20,707 nucleotides of DNA from Gemmatimonadales bacterium UBA7889 (lineage in GTDB: Bacteria > Gemmatimonadota > Gemmatimonadetes > Longimicrobiales > Gaopeijiaceae), in assembly GCA_002501085.1 (NCBI GenBank), contig DLRL01000001.1, positions 1 to 20,707 of the forward strand. The letters are read 5' to 3'. A program made the translations under genes and the position numbers. Shown piece by piece: positions 6,969-14,361 of the stretch; position 1 is the stretch's first letter, and each line of letters begins with the position of its first letter. A model generated the notes under the pieces. That model was not told the DNA's origin. It worked only from the letters and a program-made list of their open reading frames with translations, and made no database searches.

Positions 6969-8048
6969 ATGTCTAAACGCTCGAACACTGATCTCCTGTC
7001 CCTTCCGCCTGAAGACTTAACACAGGCCCTCGAAAAACATTTTCGACAACGAGACCAACCCACCTACCGAATCGACCAAGTTCGACGATGGTTATATGAA
7101 GGCCTCTCAGGTTCAATCGATGAGATGACAGACCTTCCTATGAGTGAGAGAGATGCACTAAAGGACTCTTTCATTCTCACTGAGCTTGAGGAAGCTCGTG
7201 TTGAGGTCAGCCAGGACGGGACAGTTAAGCACCTTTGGTACCTCTCGGACGGAGAGTTTATCGAGTCAGTTCTCATCCCCACCAGAAAACGCCTTACTCT
7301 CTGTATCTCTTCACAAGCCGGGTGCGCTATGGGATGCACGTTTTGTGCTACTGGATGGGGTGGTTTCCAGCGACAACTCACGACTGGGGAAATCGTATCT
7401 CAGTATTCGTCTTCAAGGCGATGGGCTGAGCATCATCTGGGGACCACGATCTCGAACATAGTATACATGGGTATGGGAGAACCTCTCTCAAACCGGAAGG
7501 CGGTCCATGACTCTCTCTCCATCTTGAACCAAGGATACGCTGTCGGTGCGCGTAGGATTACTGTTTCGACAGTCGGGGTTGTCCCCGGCATCCTGGAACT
7601 CGCAGAACGACCCGAGCAATTTCGACTAGCCCTGTCCCTCCATGCACCAATAAGCGAACTGCGTTTAAGTCTTATTCCCTTGGAGAAGCGGCATCCTCTT
7701 CCCGAAGTTCTTTCTGCCTTGAAACGCTTTAACCAATCAGGGGGAAAACGGATCACTTTCGAATACACAATGATCCGTGGGGTAAATGATGCCCTAGAGC
7801 TCATAGCCCCACTGGTGGAACTAGCTCGGAGCGTTGAAGCCTACGTTAACCTGATACCCTTTAATCCAATTCCATACCAGAACTGGGAGCCATCAGAGCT
7901 TCACCGAATCAAGAATTTTGCTAACAATCTCAATAAACATGGGGTTCCTGCAGCTATCCGTGAGACCCGGGGACGTGACATTGATGCTGCGTGTGGGCAA
8001 TTAAAAGCCCATGCGCTGGTCCAGTTGGAAAAATCCAGACAATCGTAA
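6969..8048 (+). CDS. rlmN: Dual-specificity RNA methyltransferase RlmN (radical SAM)
   Basis: RlmN makes 2-methyladenosine at A2503 of 23S rRNA and at A37 of some tRNAs by a radical-SAM mechanism. The product is 359 residues from ATG 6969 (MSKRSNTDLL). The 4Fe-4S motif CxxxCxxC is C119-C123-C126 (CAMGCTFC). GMGEP at 168-172 is the SAM-binding motif. C342 in DIDAACGQL matches the methyl-carrying cysteine, and C112 lies seven residues before the cluster as in E. coli RlmN (C118/C125). Alternative upstream ATGs at 6942 and 6888 would add residues overlapping the vanZ-like promoter or gene, so they are less likely. It converges with lepB, with 40 bases between stops and no clear terminator. RlmN, not Cfr, is indicated by the C-terminal motif and its housekeeping setting. 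Confidence 0.95.
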   Translation: MSKRSNTDLLSLPPEDLTQALEKHFRQRDQPTYRIDQVRRWLYEGLSGSIDEMTDLPMSERDALKDSFILTELEEARVEVSQDGTVKHLWYLSDGEFIESVLIPTRKRLTLCISSQAGCAMGCTFCATGWGGFQRQLTTGEIVSQYSSSRRWAEHHLGTTISNIVYMGMGEPLSNRKAVHDSLSILNQGYAVGARRITVSTVGVVPGILELAERPEQFRLALSLHAPISELRLSLIPLEKRHPLPEVLSALKRFNQSGGKRITFEYTMIRGVNDALELIAPLVELARSVEAYVNLIPFNPIPYQNWEPSELHRIKNFANNLNKHGVPAAIRETRGRDIDAACGQLKAHALVQLEKSRQS

Positions 8049-8088
8049 GCTCGAGTGTAATAGAAACAGCCAACGAAACCTTTCTTCC

Positions 8089-8790
8089 TTAGTCGATTGC
8101 ACGAGCGATGCGGTCCCACCTGATTTCTCGTACCCAGGGAAATGGTCTGAACGAATCCCTGTTGTAAGAGAAGTACGTGAAAACCACTCTCCCCTCTAGC
8201 CGCCAACCCTCTAACAGCCCCCAATACCGTGAATCGAGGCTCGTTTCGCGGTTATCACCCAGCATGAAGTAGCGGTCCTCAGGAATTACGATGGGTCCCC
8301 AGTTATCCCTGGTAGGGGAATAGCTCGATCTATCGACTCCAACTAATAGGTAGTCTGGCTGCCACTCCATCCAAGGAGGCATTCCTGCCTCATCCTGGCG
8401 ATTTGTGTGCTTCACATAGGGCTCATCTAAACGTTCTCCGTTCAGAAATAGCACCTGATCCTGCATTTCTAATGTGTCACCAGGCATGCCTACTAGACGC
8501 TTCACTAGTTTAATCTCGGTTTCGTGCGGTGGATCGAACACGATTACGTCACCCCGTTTCGGCGATGAGTACCCTGGGATACGGATGTCAGTGAATGGTA
8601 TCTGGGAGCCAATCGCGGCTCTGTTGGCAACCAACATGTCTCCCACAAGCAAAGTCTCTTCCATCGATCCGGATGTGATGACGAAAGTTTGCAACAGAAA
8701 GGATCTGAGGAAAAAGAAAAGCACTAACGCGATAAGAATGGATTTGACCCATTCGACCACCGCATTAGGCTGCTTCTCAGCCGAGGTCAA
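8089..8790 (-). CDS. lepB: Signal peptidase I
   Basis: LepB is an inner-membrane serine-lysine protease that removes signal peptides from exported proteins. The 233-residue product has one N-terminal membrane helix (about 17-38). The catalytic serine is in SGSMEETL (S42), the catalytic lysine is K97 in KLVKRLVGMPGD, and the C-terminal signature GDNRETSLDSRYWG lies at 178-191. The start is taken as TTG 8790-8788 because no ATG precedes the membrane helix in this open frame; GGTGGTGCG before it is only a weak ribosome site. Upstream in the same frame lies a short ORF, ATG 8853 to TGA 8812, whose basic product resembles a LepB N-terminus (see findings). The gene is the last of the trpCFBA-yqeK-LytR_C series. 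Confidence 0.94.
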   Translation of the reverse strand: MTSAEKQPNAVVEWVKSILIALVLFFFLRSFLLQTFVITSGSMEETLLVGDMLVANRAAIGSQIPFTDIRIPGYSSPKRGDVIVFDPPHETEIKLVKRLVGMPGDTLEMQDQVLFLNGERLDEPYVKHTNRQDEAGMPPWMEWQPDYLLVGVDRSSYSPTRDNWGPIVIPEDRYFMLGDNRETSLDSRYWGLLEGWRLEGRVVFTYFSYNRDSFRPFPWVREIRWDRIARAID

Positions 8791-8811
8791 CGCACCACCA
8801 ACAATCGCCGT

Positions 8812-8853
8812 TCAGGCTCTAACACTAGTCTCCTCTTTCTTGTTCTTAGACAT
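8812..8853 (-). other. 13-codon ORF in frame with lepB, ended by TGA
   Basis: ATG 8853-8851 opens MSKNKKEETSVRA, which ends at TGA 8814-8812. The frame then continues through seven more codons into the lepB TTG start. The charged peptide resembles the cytoplasmic N-terminus of many signal peptidases. It could be a leader peptide, the remnant of a longer lepB interrupted by a nonsense change, or chance. Confidence 0.3.
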
Positions 8854-8898
8854 AACACAGACATCGATTTCACCTACCTATGAAGCCCTAATAGTGTT

Positions 8899-9381
8899 CT
8901 AGCGCGGCAGCCAACTCCAGAGGTCCCACCACATCGTAGTGGTTTCCTCAGATTGGGTGCTATCCACGGGCGGTAGCCATTGGCTACCAAGTAGCACTGA
9001 AATATCGAGATACAGATTGGAATCTGGCTCGCTCCGGACATTACGAATTCCCAGTACCGATGCAACTGAAAGCGCAGGGTTAGGATCACCGATCCTATCT
9101 ACAACTACGGATTCTACCTGGTCAAAAGAGCTTGCATTCCCAAAGGAAACCACATCAAAACCGGCTGACCGAAGGGCAGCGGTAGCCCTTCGGGCCACCC
9201 CCGAAACACCACCAGCATTAAGAACCTCCACCGTTACTCGCCCAACCACTACGGGTTGGTTAACAGCAGTCGCCTCATCTAGCGGAGCCGATTCCTCTGG
9301 CAGACGAAGCAGTATCGTCCCTGCTATTAGTAGTATAAAAAGTGAGACACCCACCAACACCAGCCGAATAAGTAGCTTCAA
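8899..9381 (-). CDS. Membrane-anchored LytR C-terminal (LytR_C) domain protein
   Basis: The 160-residue product has an N-terminal membrane helix (about 3-27: LLIRLVLVGVSLFILLIAGT) with its C-terminal part outside the cytoplasm. Residues 48-135 match the LytR_C domain: VTVEVLNAGGVSGVARRATAALRS, then VVVDRIGDP and SNLYLDISVLLG. The domain is often fused to LytR-CpsA-Psr cell-wall ligases but also occurs alone; its function is not well defined. No catalytic LCP domain is present. The C-terminus is tryptophan-rich (MWWDLWSWLPR). The TTG start at 9381-9379 overlaps the stop of the upstream HD gene as TTGA. The pairing of an HD-domain YqeK-like gene with LytR_C recurs near nadD-rsfS clusters, but neither nadD nor rsfS is here. 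Confidence 0.8.
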   Translation of the reverse strand: MKLLIRLVLVGVSLFILLIAGTILLRLPEESAPLDEATAVNQPVVVGRVTVEVLNAGGVSGVARRATAALRSAGFDVVSFGNASSFDQVESVVVDRIGDPNPALSVASVLGIRNVRSEPDSNLYLDISVLLGSQWLPPVDSTQSEETTTMWWDLWSWLPR

Positions 9382-9962
9382 CGACCGTTCACCAGGGCAT
9401 TCCAGAAACCGACGCTCTCAGAATAAAGCTCCAAACCATGCTTAATAGTATAAGAGATTCTAGCCGCAACAATTTCGGTAGTCACGTTATTGAGTTCCTC
9501 GGGCATGCGTGCACGCATGCCCTCACACCACTCCACCCTAAACATCCGCCCAGGTTCCAAGAAATCTGCACAATACAATGCCCGGCCAAGTCTATTCAGG
9601 GACTTATGACCCACGCTGTGATAGGCAATTGCTGACAGTAATTCATCATCTAGAATCCCTTCCGAGCGCAGTTTTTCTGTGACCGCAGGGCCGTGAAGCA
9701 TCTCAGGTGGCCAGTTTCCGAACCTGGAAGGAATATTGGGTCGAAGGGCCTCGGGATCGTCTTCGCGGAGCGCATCGTGGAGGTATCCACTGGCTCGCCA
9801 GCGAGCCGTCTCAATCTCTGAAAGATGAAGAGATTCCGCCCAATGACCCAGTAGCGACGAGACACGCATCATGTGCTCATAGCGTACAGAACTCACCGTG
9901 CTCCAATCTGGCAACCGCCCTTCAACGGCAGCCTCTATCATCGGGTGAAGTATTTTTCTCAC
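9378..9962 (-). CDS. YqeK-like HD-domain hydrolase
   Basis: This 194-residue soluble HD-superfamily protein is of the YqeK type; characterised relatives are symmetrical Ap4A hydrolases that give ADP. The expected metal-ligand series is visible: H30 (RYEHMMRV), H62-D63 (GYLHDALRE), H90 (MLHGPAV), H115 (AYHSVGH) and D133 (LYCADFLEPGR). The GTG start at 9962-9960 lacks a strong Shine-Dalgarno. Neighbours are trpA 110 bases upstream and the LytR_C gene overlapping by 4 bases. The segment encoding residues 147-154 contains a perfect 22-base palindrome. Substrate assignment as Ap4A is by family only; other nucleotide substrates remain possible. Confidence 0.82.
   Translation of the reverse strand: MRKILHPMIEAAVEGRLPDWSTVSSVRYEHMMRVSSLLGHWAESLHLSEIETARWRASGYLHDALREDDPEALRPNIPSRFGNWPPEMLHGPAVTEKLRSEGILDDELLSAIAYHSVGHKSLNRLGRALYCADFLEPGRMFRVEWCEGMRARMPEELNNVTTEIVAARISYTIKHGLELYSESVGFWNALVNGR
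9501..9522. repeat. Perfect 22-base palindrome, alternating purine-pyrimidine core
   Basis: Each half is GGGCATGCGTG and its exact complement, with no spacer. Positions 9503-9520 alternate purine and pyrimidine throughout, a pattern that favours left-handed Z-DNA. It lies inside the YqeK-like coding sequence (codons 147-154). Confidence 0.9.
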
Positions 9963-9982
9963 ACGTAAACATCGCGAGAGTC

Positions 9983-10011
9983 AGTATACTATGGAAATCC
10001 GAATAGGCTAA
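9983..10011 (-). promoter_or_regulatory. Weak candidate promoter for the yqeK-LytR_C-lepB group
   Basis: TATACT (9988-9983 on the minus strand) matches five of six -10 bases. TTAGCC, 17 bases further upstream, is a poor -35. The gap of 110 bases after trpA could hold an internal promoter. The -10 would leave only about 20 bases to the GTG start. Confidence 0.25.
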
Positions 10012-10072
10012 AAGAACTATTATGCTGTAACCAACTTCAGATCTCTACTTCTACCAACATTCTTTTGGGAAG

Positions 10073-10867
10073 TCAGCCTCTGTCCATTCCTATCCGGATG
10101 CTATGGAGAAAATCAGCACCTCCATCAATCCCACCTTTGTCCAGCGCTTCGATCAGAGCACTACCTATGACGACACCATCTGCTACTCCAGCAACTGAGG
10201 CCGCTTGCTCGGGTGTTGAAATTCCGAATCCAACCGCCACTGGCAATGAGACAACAGAGCGAATCTGGCCCAATTCTTCTGCGAGTGACTCGCGTAACTT
10301 CACACGTGCTCCTGTAACCCCAGTTCGGGAAATGTAGTACACGAAGCCAGATCCCCCATGAGTCACTCTGGGGACTCGTTCAAATGGGGTAGTAGGAGCG
10401 ATGAGCCGAATCAGTGCAAGCGGAGATTCTGAAATTTTCGCCTCCAGTTCGGGATCAGCCCCAGTAGGCAGGTCTGTCAGAAGAATCCCATCCGCACCAG
10501 CGGTAACTGCGTCAGAAAGAAATGCTTCCAACCCATAAGCCAGAATCGGATTCAGGTAGCTGAAGAGCACGATAGGGAGGTCATTTCCATCCCGAAATGT
10601 CCGGAGGTCAGCCAGAATTGAGGCGACCGTAGTCCCGTTTTCTAGTGCCGTGAACGATGAGCGCTGGATCGTAGGACCATCGGCCAATGGGTCAGAAAAA
10701 GGGATGCCTAATTCAATAATGTCCGCACCAACATCCTTAAGCCGTTCGAGCAACGGAACTGTCGCATCACGATTAGGATAACCGGCAGTCACATATGGTA
10801 TTAGTGCAGTTCTTCCCTCTGATCCCAGCAACTTGAAACTCTTCGAGATCAAGACATCATCATCCAT
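10073..10867 (-). CDS. trpA: Tryptophan synthase alpha chain
   Basis: TrpA cleaves indole-3-glycerol phosphate to indole and glyceraldehyde-3-phosphate, passing indole through a tunnel to TrpB. The 264-residue TIM-barrel protein has the usual length. The signature IIELGIPFSDPLADGP holds the catalytic Glu52 and Asp63, equivalents of E. coli Glu49 and Asp60. YISRTGVTGAR forms the phosphate-side loop 6 region, and VAVGFGIST and VVIGSALI complete the phosphate site. The start ATG 10867-10865 gives a normal N-terminus (LISKSFKLLGSEGRTALIPYVTAGYP). It follows trpB by 75 bases, a longer gap than elsewhere in this cluster. Confidence 0.97.
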   Translation of the reverse strand: MDDDVLISKSFKLLGSEGRTALIPYVTAGYPNRDATVPLLERLKDVGADIIELGIPFSDPLADGPTIQRSSFTALENGTTVASILADLRTFRDGNDLPIVLFSYLNPILAYGLEAFLSDAVTAGADGILLTDLPTGADPELEAKISESPLALIRLIAPTTPFERVPRVTHGGSGFVYYISRTGVTGARVKLRESLAEELGQIRSVVSLPVAVGFGISTPEQAASVAGVADGVVIGSALIEALDKGGIDGGADFLHSIRIGMDRG

Positions 10868-10942
10868 AGTTGGGAGGCTCTGTTATAGCTCAACTAAGGT
10901 GTCCGTCATTCGTTTATTATGTACCCGTAACCAGATAGCTCA

Positions 10943-12145
10943 TCAGACAAGAGGCTCATTACCCTCGATCTGGGCTACATGTGACACATCCTTATCTCCC
11001 CTTCCAGAGAGACAAACTACGACAGGACCATCATTCCGGTATTTGGCAGCAACCTTAAGGACATAAGCAATGGCATGAGCAGATTCCAATGCTGGAATAA
11101 TTCCTTCTAGTTCAGCAAGTCGGTGAAATGCGTCTAGCGCATCTTGATCTGTAACCGCTGTATACTCAGCTCGACCTATATCCTTTAGGTAGGAGTGCTG
11201 TGGACCAACCCCTGGGTAGTCGAGTCCTGCAGAAACCGAGTGTGCTGGTGATACCTGCCCATCTTCATCTTGTAGCAGATAGCTGAATGAGCCATGGAGA
11301 ACACCTGGCTTACCTACCGCAAGGGATGCTGCGTGTTGACCCGTTTCGATACCAGTCCCGGCAGCTTCTACACCAATCAACCGAACCTCTTTGTCAGAGA
11401 GGAATGAGTCAAATATCCCTATGGCGTTCGAACCTCCTCCCACGCATGCGAAAACAGCAGACGGAAGTCTACCGGTAATTTTGAGAATCTGTTCTCGTGT
11501 CTCTCGTCCAATAACTGCTTGGAAATCTCTTACCATTCGAGGAAACGGATCGGGCCCCACAACTGATCCGATGATGTAGTGGGTTGTTTCTACGCTTGTT
11601 ACCCAATCACGAATCGCTTCATTGGTCGCATCCTTGAGTGTGCGTGTACCGGAACCCACAGCTCTGACTTCAGCTCCCAGAAGCTTCATGCGATAAACGT
11701 TTAGGGCCTGCCGTTCAACATCCTCCTCACCCATGTACACGATACATTCCAAATCAAATAGGGCACACGCAGTCGCGGTTGCAACTCCATGCTGTCCAGC
11801 ACCTGTCTCGGCAATGATACGGCGCTTACCCATTCTAATAGCTAGCAACGCCTGACCGATCGTGTTGTTTATCTTGTGAGCACCCGTGTGGTTAAGGTCT
11901 TCCCGTTTCAAATAGACTGACGGGTGTCCTGCAGCCTCCCCTAGGCGCTCAGCATGGTAGAGGGCAGTCGGACGACCGCTGAAATCCCTGAGCAGAGAAT
12001 CCACTTCAGAGGAAAAACTTTGGTCCGAAGCAGCGTCATCGTAAGCGCTGCTAAGTTCATCCAGTGCTCCGATTAGGGTTTCCGGCACGTATCGGCCCCC
12101 ATAGGGGCCGAATTGATTCATTGGAGCAGGTATTTCAGTGCTCAC
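10943..12145 (-). CDS. trpB: Tryptophan synthase beta chain
   Basis: TrpB is the PLP enzyme that condenses indole and serine to tryptophan. The 400-residue product starts GTG 12145-12143 and contains FGPYGGRYVPETL (12-24). The Schiff-base lysine is K91 in HTGAHKINN, and the PLP-phosphate loop is CVGGGSNAIG. The length and the conserved GPYGGRYVPE segment identify the TrpB1 form that partners TrpA. The GTG lies inside the 3' end of trpF, giving an 11-base overlap. An in-frame ATG at 12121 (MNQFGPYGG) is an alternative start; neither has a strong ribosome site. Context within trpCFBA makes the role certain. Confidence 0.97.
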   Translation of the reverse strand: MSTEIPAPMNQFGPYGGRYVPETLIGALDELSSAYDDAASDQSFSSEVDSLLRDFSGRPTALYHAERLGEAAGHPSVYLKREDLNHTGAHKINNTIGQALLAIRMGKRRIIAETGAGQHGVATATACALFDLECIVYMGEEDVERQALNVYRMKLLGAEVRAVGSGTRTLKDATNEAIRDWVTSVETTHYIIGSVVGPDPFPRMVRDFQAVIGRETREQILKITGRLPSAVFACVGGGSNAIGIFDSFLSDKEVRLIGVEAAGTGIETGQHAASLAVGKPGVLHGSFSYLLQDEDGQVSPAHSVSAGLDYPGVGPQHSYLKDIGRAEYTAVTDQDALDAFHRLAELEGIIPALESAHAIAYVLKVAAKYRNDGPVVVCLSGRGDKDVSHVAQIEGNEPLV

Positions 12146-12839
12146 CTAGAATGTCTCCACGGGGTGTGAGAGAAGTCACTCGTGATCCCTCTTTCTGACT
12201 CACTCTAACCACCTTGATAAAGTGGTGCAGCAGCCCAGGGTCCTTGCAACCCTGCAGTGACTCGACGCCGGATGAAACATCCAATATATCCGGCTGAAAA
12301 CTAGCTGCCGCCTCTAACACGTTCTCGTGCGTAAGGCCTCCTGCAAGAATGAACTGAGTCTCAGCAGGAAGAAGCTCATGGATACCCCCCGGATCAAGGT
12401 CCAGCTTAGCACCTCCTCCACCAATAACCCCTTTCCCCCAACCCTCAAGCAGGAATCCATCCACCAAGTTACCACAAGCATCCACCATACGGTGGATATC
12501 ATCCATAGACTTCGCGCGAATCCCCTTCCAAATGAGCCAATCTCCCCGGTTACGTAGTTCCTCAATTACTGTGGGGGGTTCGTCACCATGAAGTTGTAAA
12601 ATCGCTGCCCCAATCTCCTCAGCAGCGGTTACCGAATCTGCTGGATTCTCATCTACGAGAACCGCAACCTTTGGGGAATGTATATCTTCGATAAGGGATT
12701 TGGCTTCCTGCAGCCGCAACGTACGGGAGAATCCTGCGGAGAGAATGAATCCGAGAAAGTCGGCTCCAAGTTTGTCAGCAAGTAAGACATCTTCTCTCCG
12801 CTGCAAACCGCAGATCTTGACGAGTGGTTGATCAGCCAC
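12135..12839 (-). CDS. trpF: Phosphoribosylanthranilate isomerase
   Basis: TrpF catalyses the Amadori rearrangement of phosphoribosylanthranilate to CdRP. The 234-residue TIM barrel has VKICGL with the general-base cysteine C10, LQLHGDE at 81-87, and the phosphate-binding end (ILAGGLTHENV, DVSSGVE). The family's general-acid Asp, usually in an LLD motif, is replaced by Glu132 (GFLLEGWGKG). The C-terminus (about 212-234) extends past the usual barrel end. The GTG start overlaps the trpC stop by 8 bases, and the 3' end overlaps trpB by 11, so trpC-F-B are translationally coupled. Confidence 0.94.
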   Translation of the reverse strand: MADQPLVKICGLQRREDVLLADKLGADFLGFILSAGFSRTLRLQEAKSLIEDIHSPKVAVLVDENPADSVTAAEEIGAAILQLHGDEPPTVIEELRNRGDWLIWKGIRAKSMDDIHRMVDACGNLVDGFLLEGWGKGVIGGGGAKLDLDPGGIHELLPAETQFILAGGLTHENVLEAAASFQPDILDVSSGVESLQGCKDPGLLHHFIKVVRVSQKEGSRVTSLTPRGDILGEH

Positions 12840-13659
12840 AGGATCGTTCAGCCCTTGGAATCCGTGCTAACTCCTGTGCAGCAATTCTAGGATCAGGAGA
12901 TCTAAGTAGTGATTCTCCGACCAGCACTGCATCGACCCCTACATCACCAAGTCTATCCACGTCTTCCGGAATGCGGATCCCGCTTTCGGATACGACGAGG
13001 ATATCCTCTGGGACTCCCTCCAGTAGCCGAATTGTCGTATCCAAATCAGTCGTAAAGGTCGCAAGGTCTCGATTATTTATGCCAATGATCCCCGCCCCTA
13101 CCTCCAAAGCTCGCTTCAGTTCACACTCATCATGAACTTCAACGAGAGCTGCCATACCGAGTGCCTCAGCTTCTACTATCAATCTCTGAAGAATTTCATC
13201 GTCCAAAATACGAACTATGAGTAAAACAGCATCTGCTCCAGCGACACGAGCTTCCAAGATTTGCAAAGGATCCAGTATAAAATCCTTCCGCAGGATTGGC
13301 AGGCTGGTTGTTTCTCGCGCAACTCGTAAATCTTGAAGAGAGCCACCGAAGTAAGGAGCATCGGTAAGAACACTCAATGCGGCTGCCCCTCCCAACTCAT
13401 ACAATCGCGAGACAGCCTCCAAGTCGAGGTCGGGCCGAATCAGCCCAGCACCAGGAGAGCGCCGTTTGCATTCAGCAATAAGAGACACGTGTTCATAGGA
13501 TGTGATTCCGCCCAGAAAGTCTCGGACAACCGGAGAATTGCCCATCGCTACCTCAAGCCGATTGGCCTGAGGTTTAAGTGCGGCGACTTCTCCGCGCTTC
13601 TTTTCCACGATCTCCGCTAGGATGCCGGGAAGCGAGTCACTACATTGCGTTTCGGGCAA
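12832..13659 (-). CDS. trpC: Indole-3-glycerol phosphate synthase
   Basis: TrpC closes the indole ring, converting CdRP to indole-3-glycerol phosphate. Key motifs are LIAECKRRSPG, PILRKDFI with the catalytic lysine, VEVHDE, GINNRDL and VVSESGI. I start it at TTG 13659-13657 (275 residues), 10 bases after AAGGA. The frame is open to an ATG at 13722, but those extra 21 residues (MVRTLHTVNNPNKYRSKDTR...) are not family-like and would cover the whole lexA control region, with CATG shared by both starts. It is a single-domain TrpC, with trpF as a separate gene. It diverges from lexA and heads the trpC-F-B-A series. Confidence 0.93.
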   Translation of the reverse strand: MPETQCSDSLPGILAEIVEKKRGEVAALKPQANRLEVAMGNSPVVRDFLGGITSYEHVSLIAECKRRSPGAGLIRPDLDLEAVSRLYELGGAAALSVLTDAPYFGGSLQDLRVARETTSLPILRKDFILDPLQILEARVAGADAVLLIVRILDDEILQRLIVEAEALGMAALVEVHDECELKRALEVGAGIIGINNRDLATFTTDLDTTIRLLEGVPEDILVVSESGIRIPEDVDRLGDVGVDAVLVGESLLRSPDPRIAAQELARIPRAERSCG

Positions 13660-13693
13660 CGTTCGGGTATCCTTACTTCGGTACTTATTCGGG
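13651..13693. promoter_or_regulatory. Candidate LexA operators between lexA and trpC
   Basis: Four TTCGG(G/T) copies start at 13651, 13662, 13677 and 13688. They form two pairs, each with an 11-base period (TTCGGG-N5-TTCGGG and TTCGGT-N5-TTCGGG), with pair starts 26 bases apart. A direct-repeat operator with an 11-base period resembles the GTTC-N7-GTTC LexA box of Alphaproteobacteria. LexA usually represses its own gene. Pair one overlaps the trpC TTG start. The palindrome GGTTA-T-TAACC at 13692-13702 abuts pair two. Confidence 0.5.
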
Positions 13694-13706
13694 TTATTAA
13701 CCGTAT

Positions 13707-13712
13707 GGAGGG
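13707..13712 (+). promoter_or_regulatory. Shine-Dalgarno for lexA
   Basis: GGAGGG lies 8 bases before ATG 13721. This supports the 202-residue LexA start over upstream in-frame starts at 13622 or GTG 13712. Confidence 0.8.
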
Positions 13713-13720
13713 TGCGAACC

Positions 13721-14329
13721 ATGCCCCTGACAAAGCGTCAGAAAGAAATCCTCGACTACATCGGAGACTTCATTGGCGACAGAGGGTATGCACCGAGCTT
13801 TGAAGAGATCGCAGAATCCTTCGGGTATTCCTCACTCGCAACGGTTCATGAGCATCTTAGCAATCTGGAGCGCAAAGGCTACATAAGGAAGTCCTATAAC
13901 GAGAGTCGTTCAGTCGAACTCGTAAGCCAGCATCACGGACAACCCTCGGTTGAGCTCCCTCTTCTCGGTGCAGTCGCGGCGGGACTCCCGATCGAAGCGA
14001 TAGCCGACAATGAAACACTTACCGTACCACCGGACATGGTCCGGAAAAGAAAAGACAACTATGTACTCCGGGTTGAGGGTAACTCGATGATTGACGAGCA
14101 AATTCGGGATGGAGACTATATAGTCGTGCAAGCTCAGCAGAGCGCTGAGGATGGACAAATGGTCGTAGCTCTCGTGTCGGGTGAATCTGCTACTGTAAAA
14201 AAGCTATACCGGGAGGATGGAAATCAGATCCGACTGCAGCCAGCGAATCAAACGATGAGATCAATCATGGTGGACGCAAATGAAGTTCAGGTTCAAGGAG
14301 TGGTAGTAGGCGTCATCCGTAAGTATTGA
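13721..14329 (+). CDS. lexA: LexA repressor (SOS regulator)
   Basis: LexA represses DNA-damage genes and self-cleaves when RecA is activated. The 202-residue product has an N-terminal winged helix (about 1-65; recognition helix near SSLATVHEHLSNLERKGYI) and a C-terminal S24 peptidase domain. The cleavage site is Ala87-Gly88 in LLGAVAAGLP. The catalytic Ser122 is in EGNSMIDE and the catalytic Lys160 is in ATVKKLY. The start is set by a strong ribosome site 8 bases upstream and by family length. The gene sits on the plus strand between trpC and trpD, both minus, and shares its control region with trpC. Self-regulation through the TTCGGG repeats upstream is likely. Confidence 0.97.
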   Translation: MPLTKRQKEILDYIGDFIGDRGYAPSFEEIAESFGYSSLATVHEHLSNLERKGYIRKSYNESRSVELVSQHHGQPSVELPLLGAVAAGLPIEAIADNETLTVPPDMVRKRKDNYVLRVEGNSMIDEQIRDGDYIVVQAQQSAEDGQMVVALVSGESATVKKLYREDGNQIRLQPANQTMRSIMVDANEVQVQGVVVGVIRKY

Positions 14330-14361
14330 AGATGCTCTCTTGAGCTGACTTCCAACCTTCG

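Noticed and set aside
6890..7063. 198-residue version of the VanZ-like protein
   Set aside because: The extra 58 residues overlap rlmN codons antisense and are Cys/Arg-rich; the hydrophobic VanZ part begins just after ATG 6889.
8049..8088. Bidirectional terminator between convergent rlmN and lepB
   Set aside because: No stem-loop or T-run is visible in the 40 bases; the same is true of the 32-base lexA/trpD gap.
10885..10942. Direct repeat ATAGCTCA twice (10885-10892, 10935-10942) in the trpB-trpA gap
   Set aside because: Only 8 bases, one copy at the very edge of the gap, and no further symmetry; likely chance.
13660..13722. trpC start at ATG 13722 giving 296 residues
   Set aside because: The extra N-terminus is unlike the family, covers the lexA operators, and overlaps the lexA start codon; TTG 13659 has AAGGA upstream.
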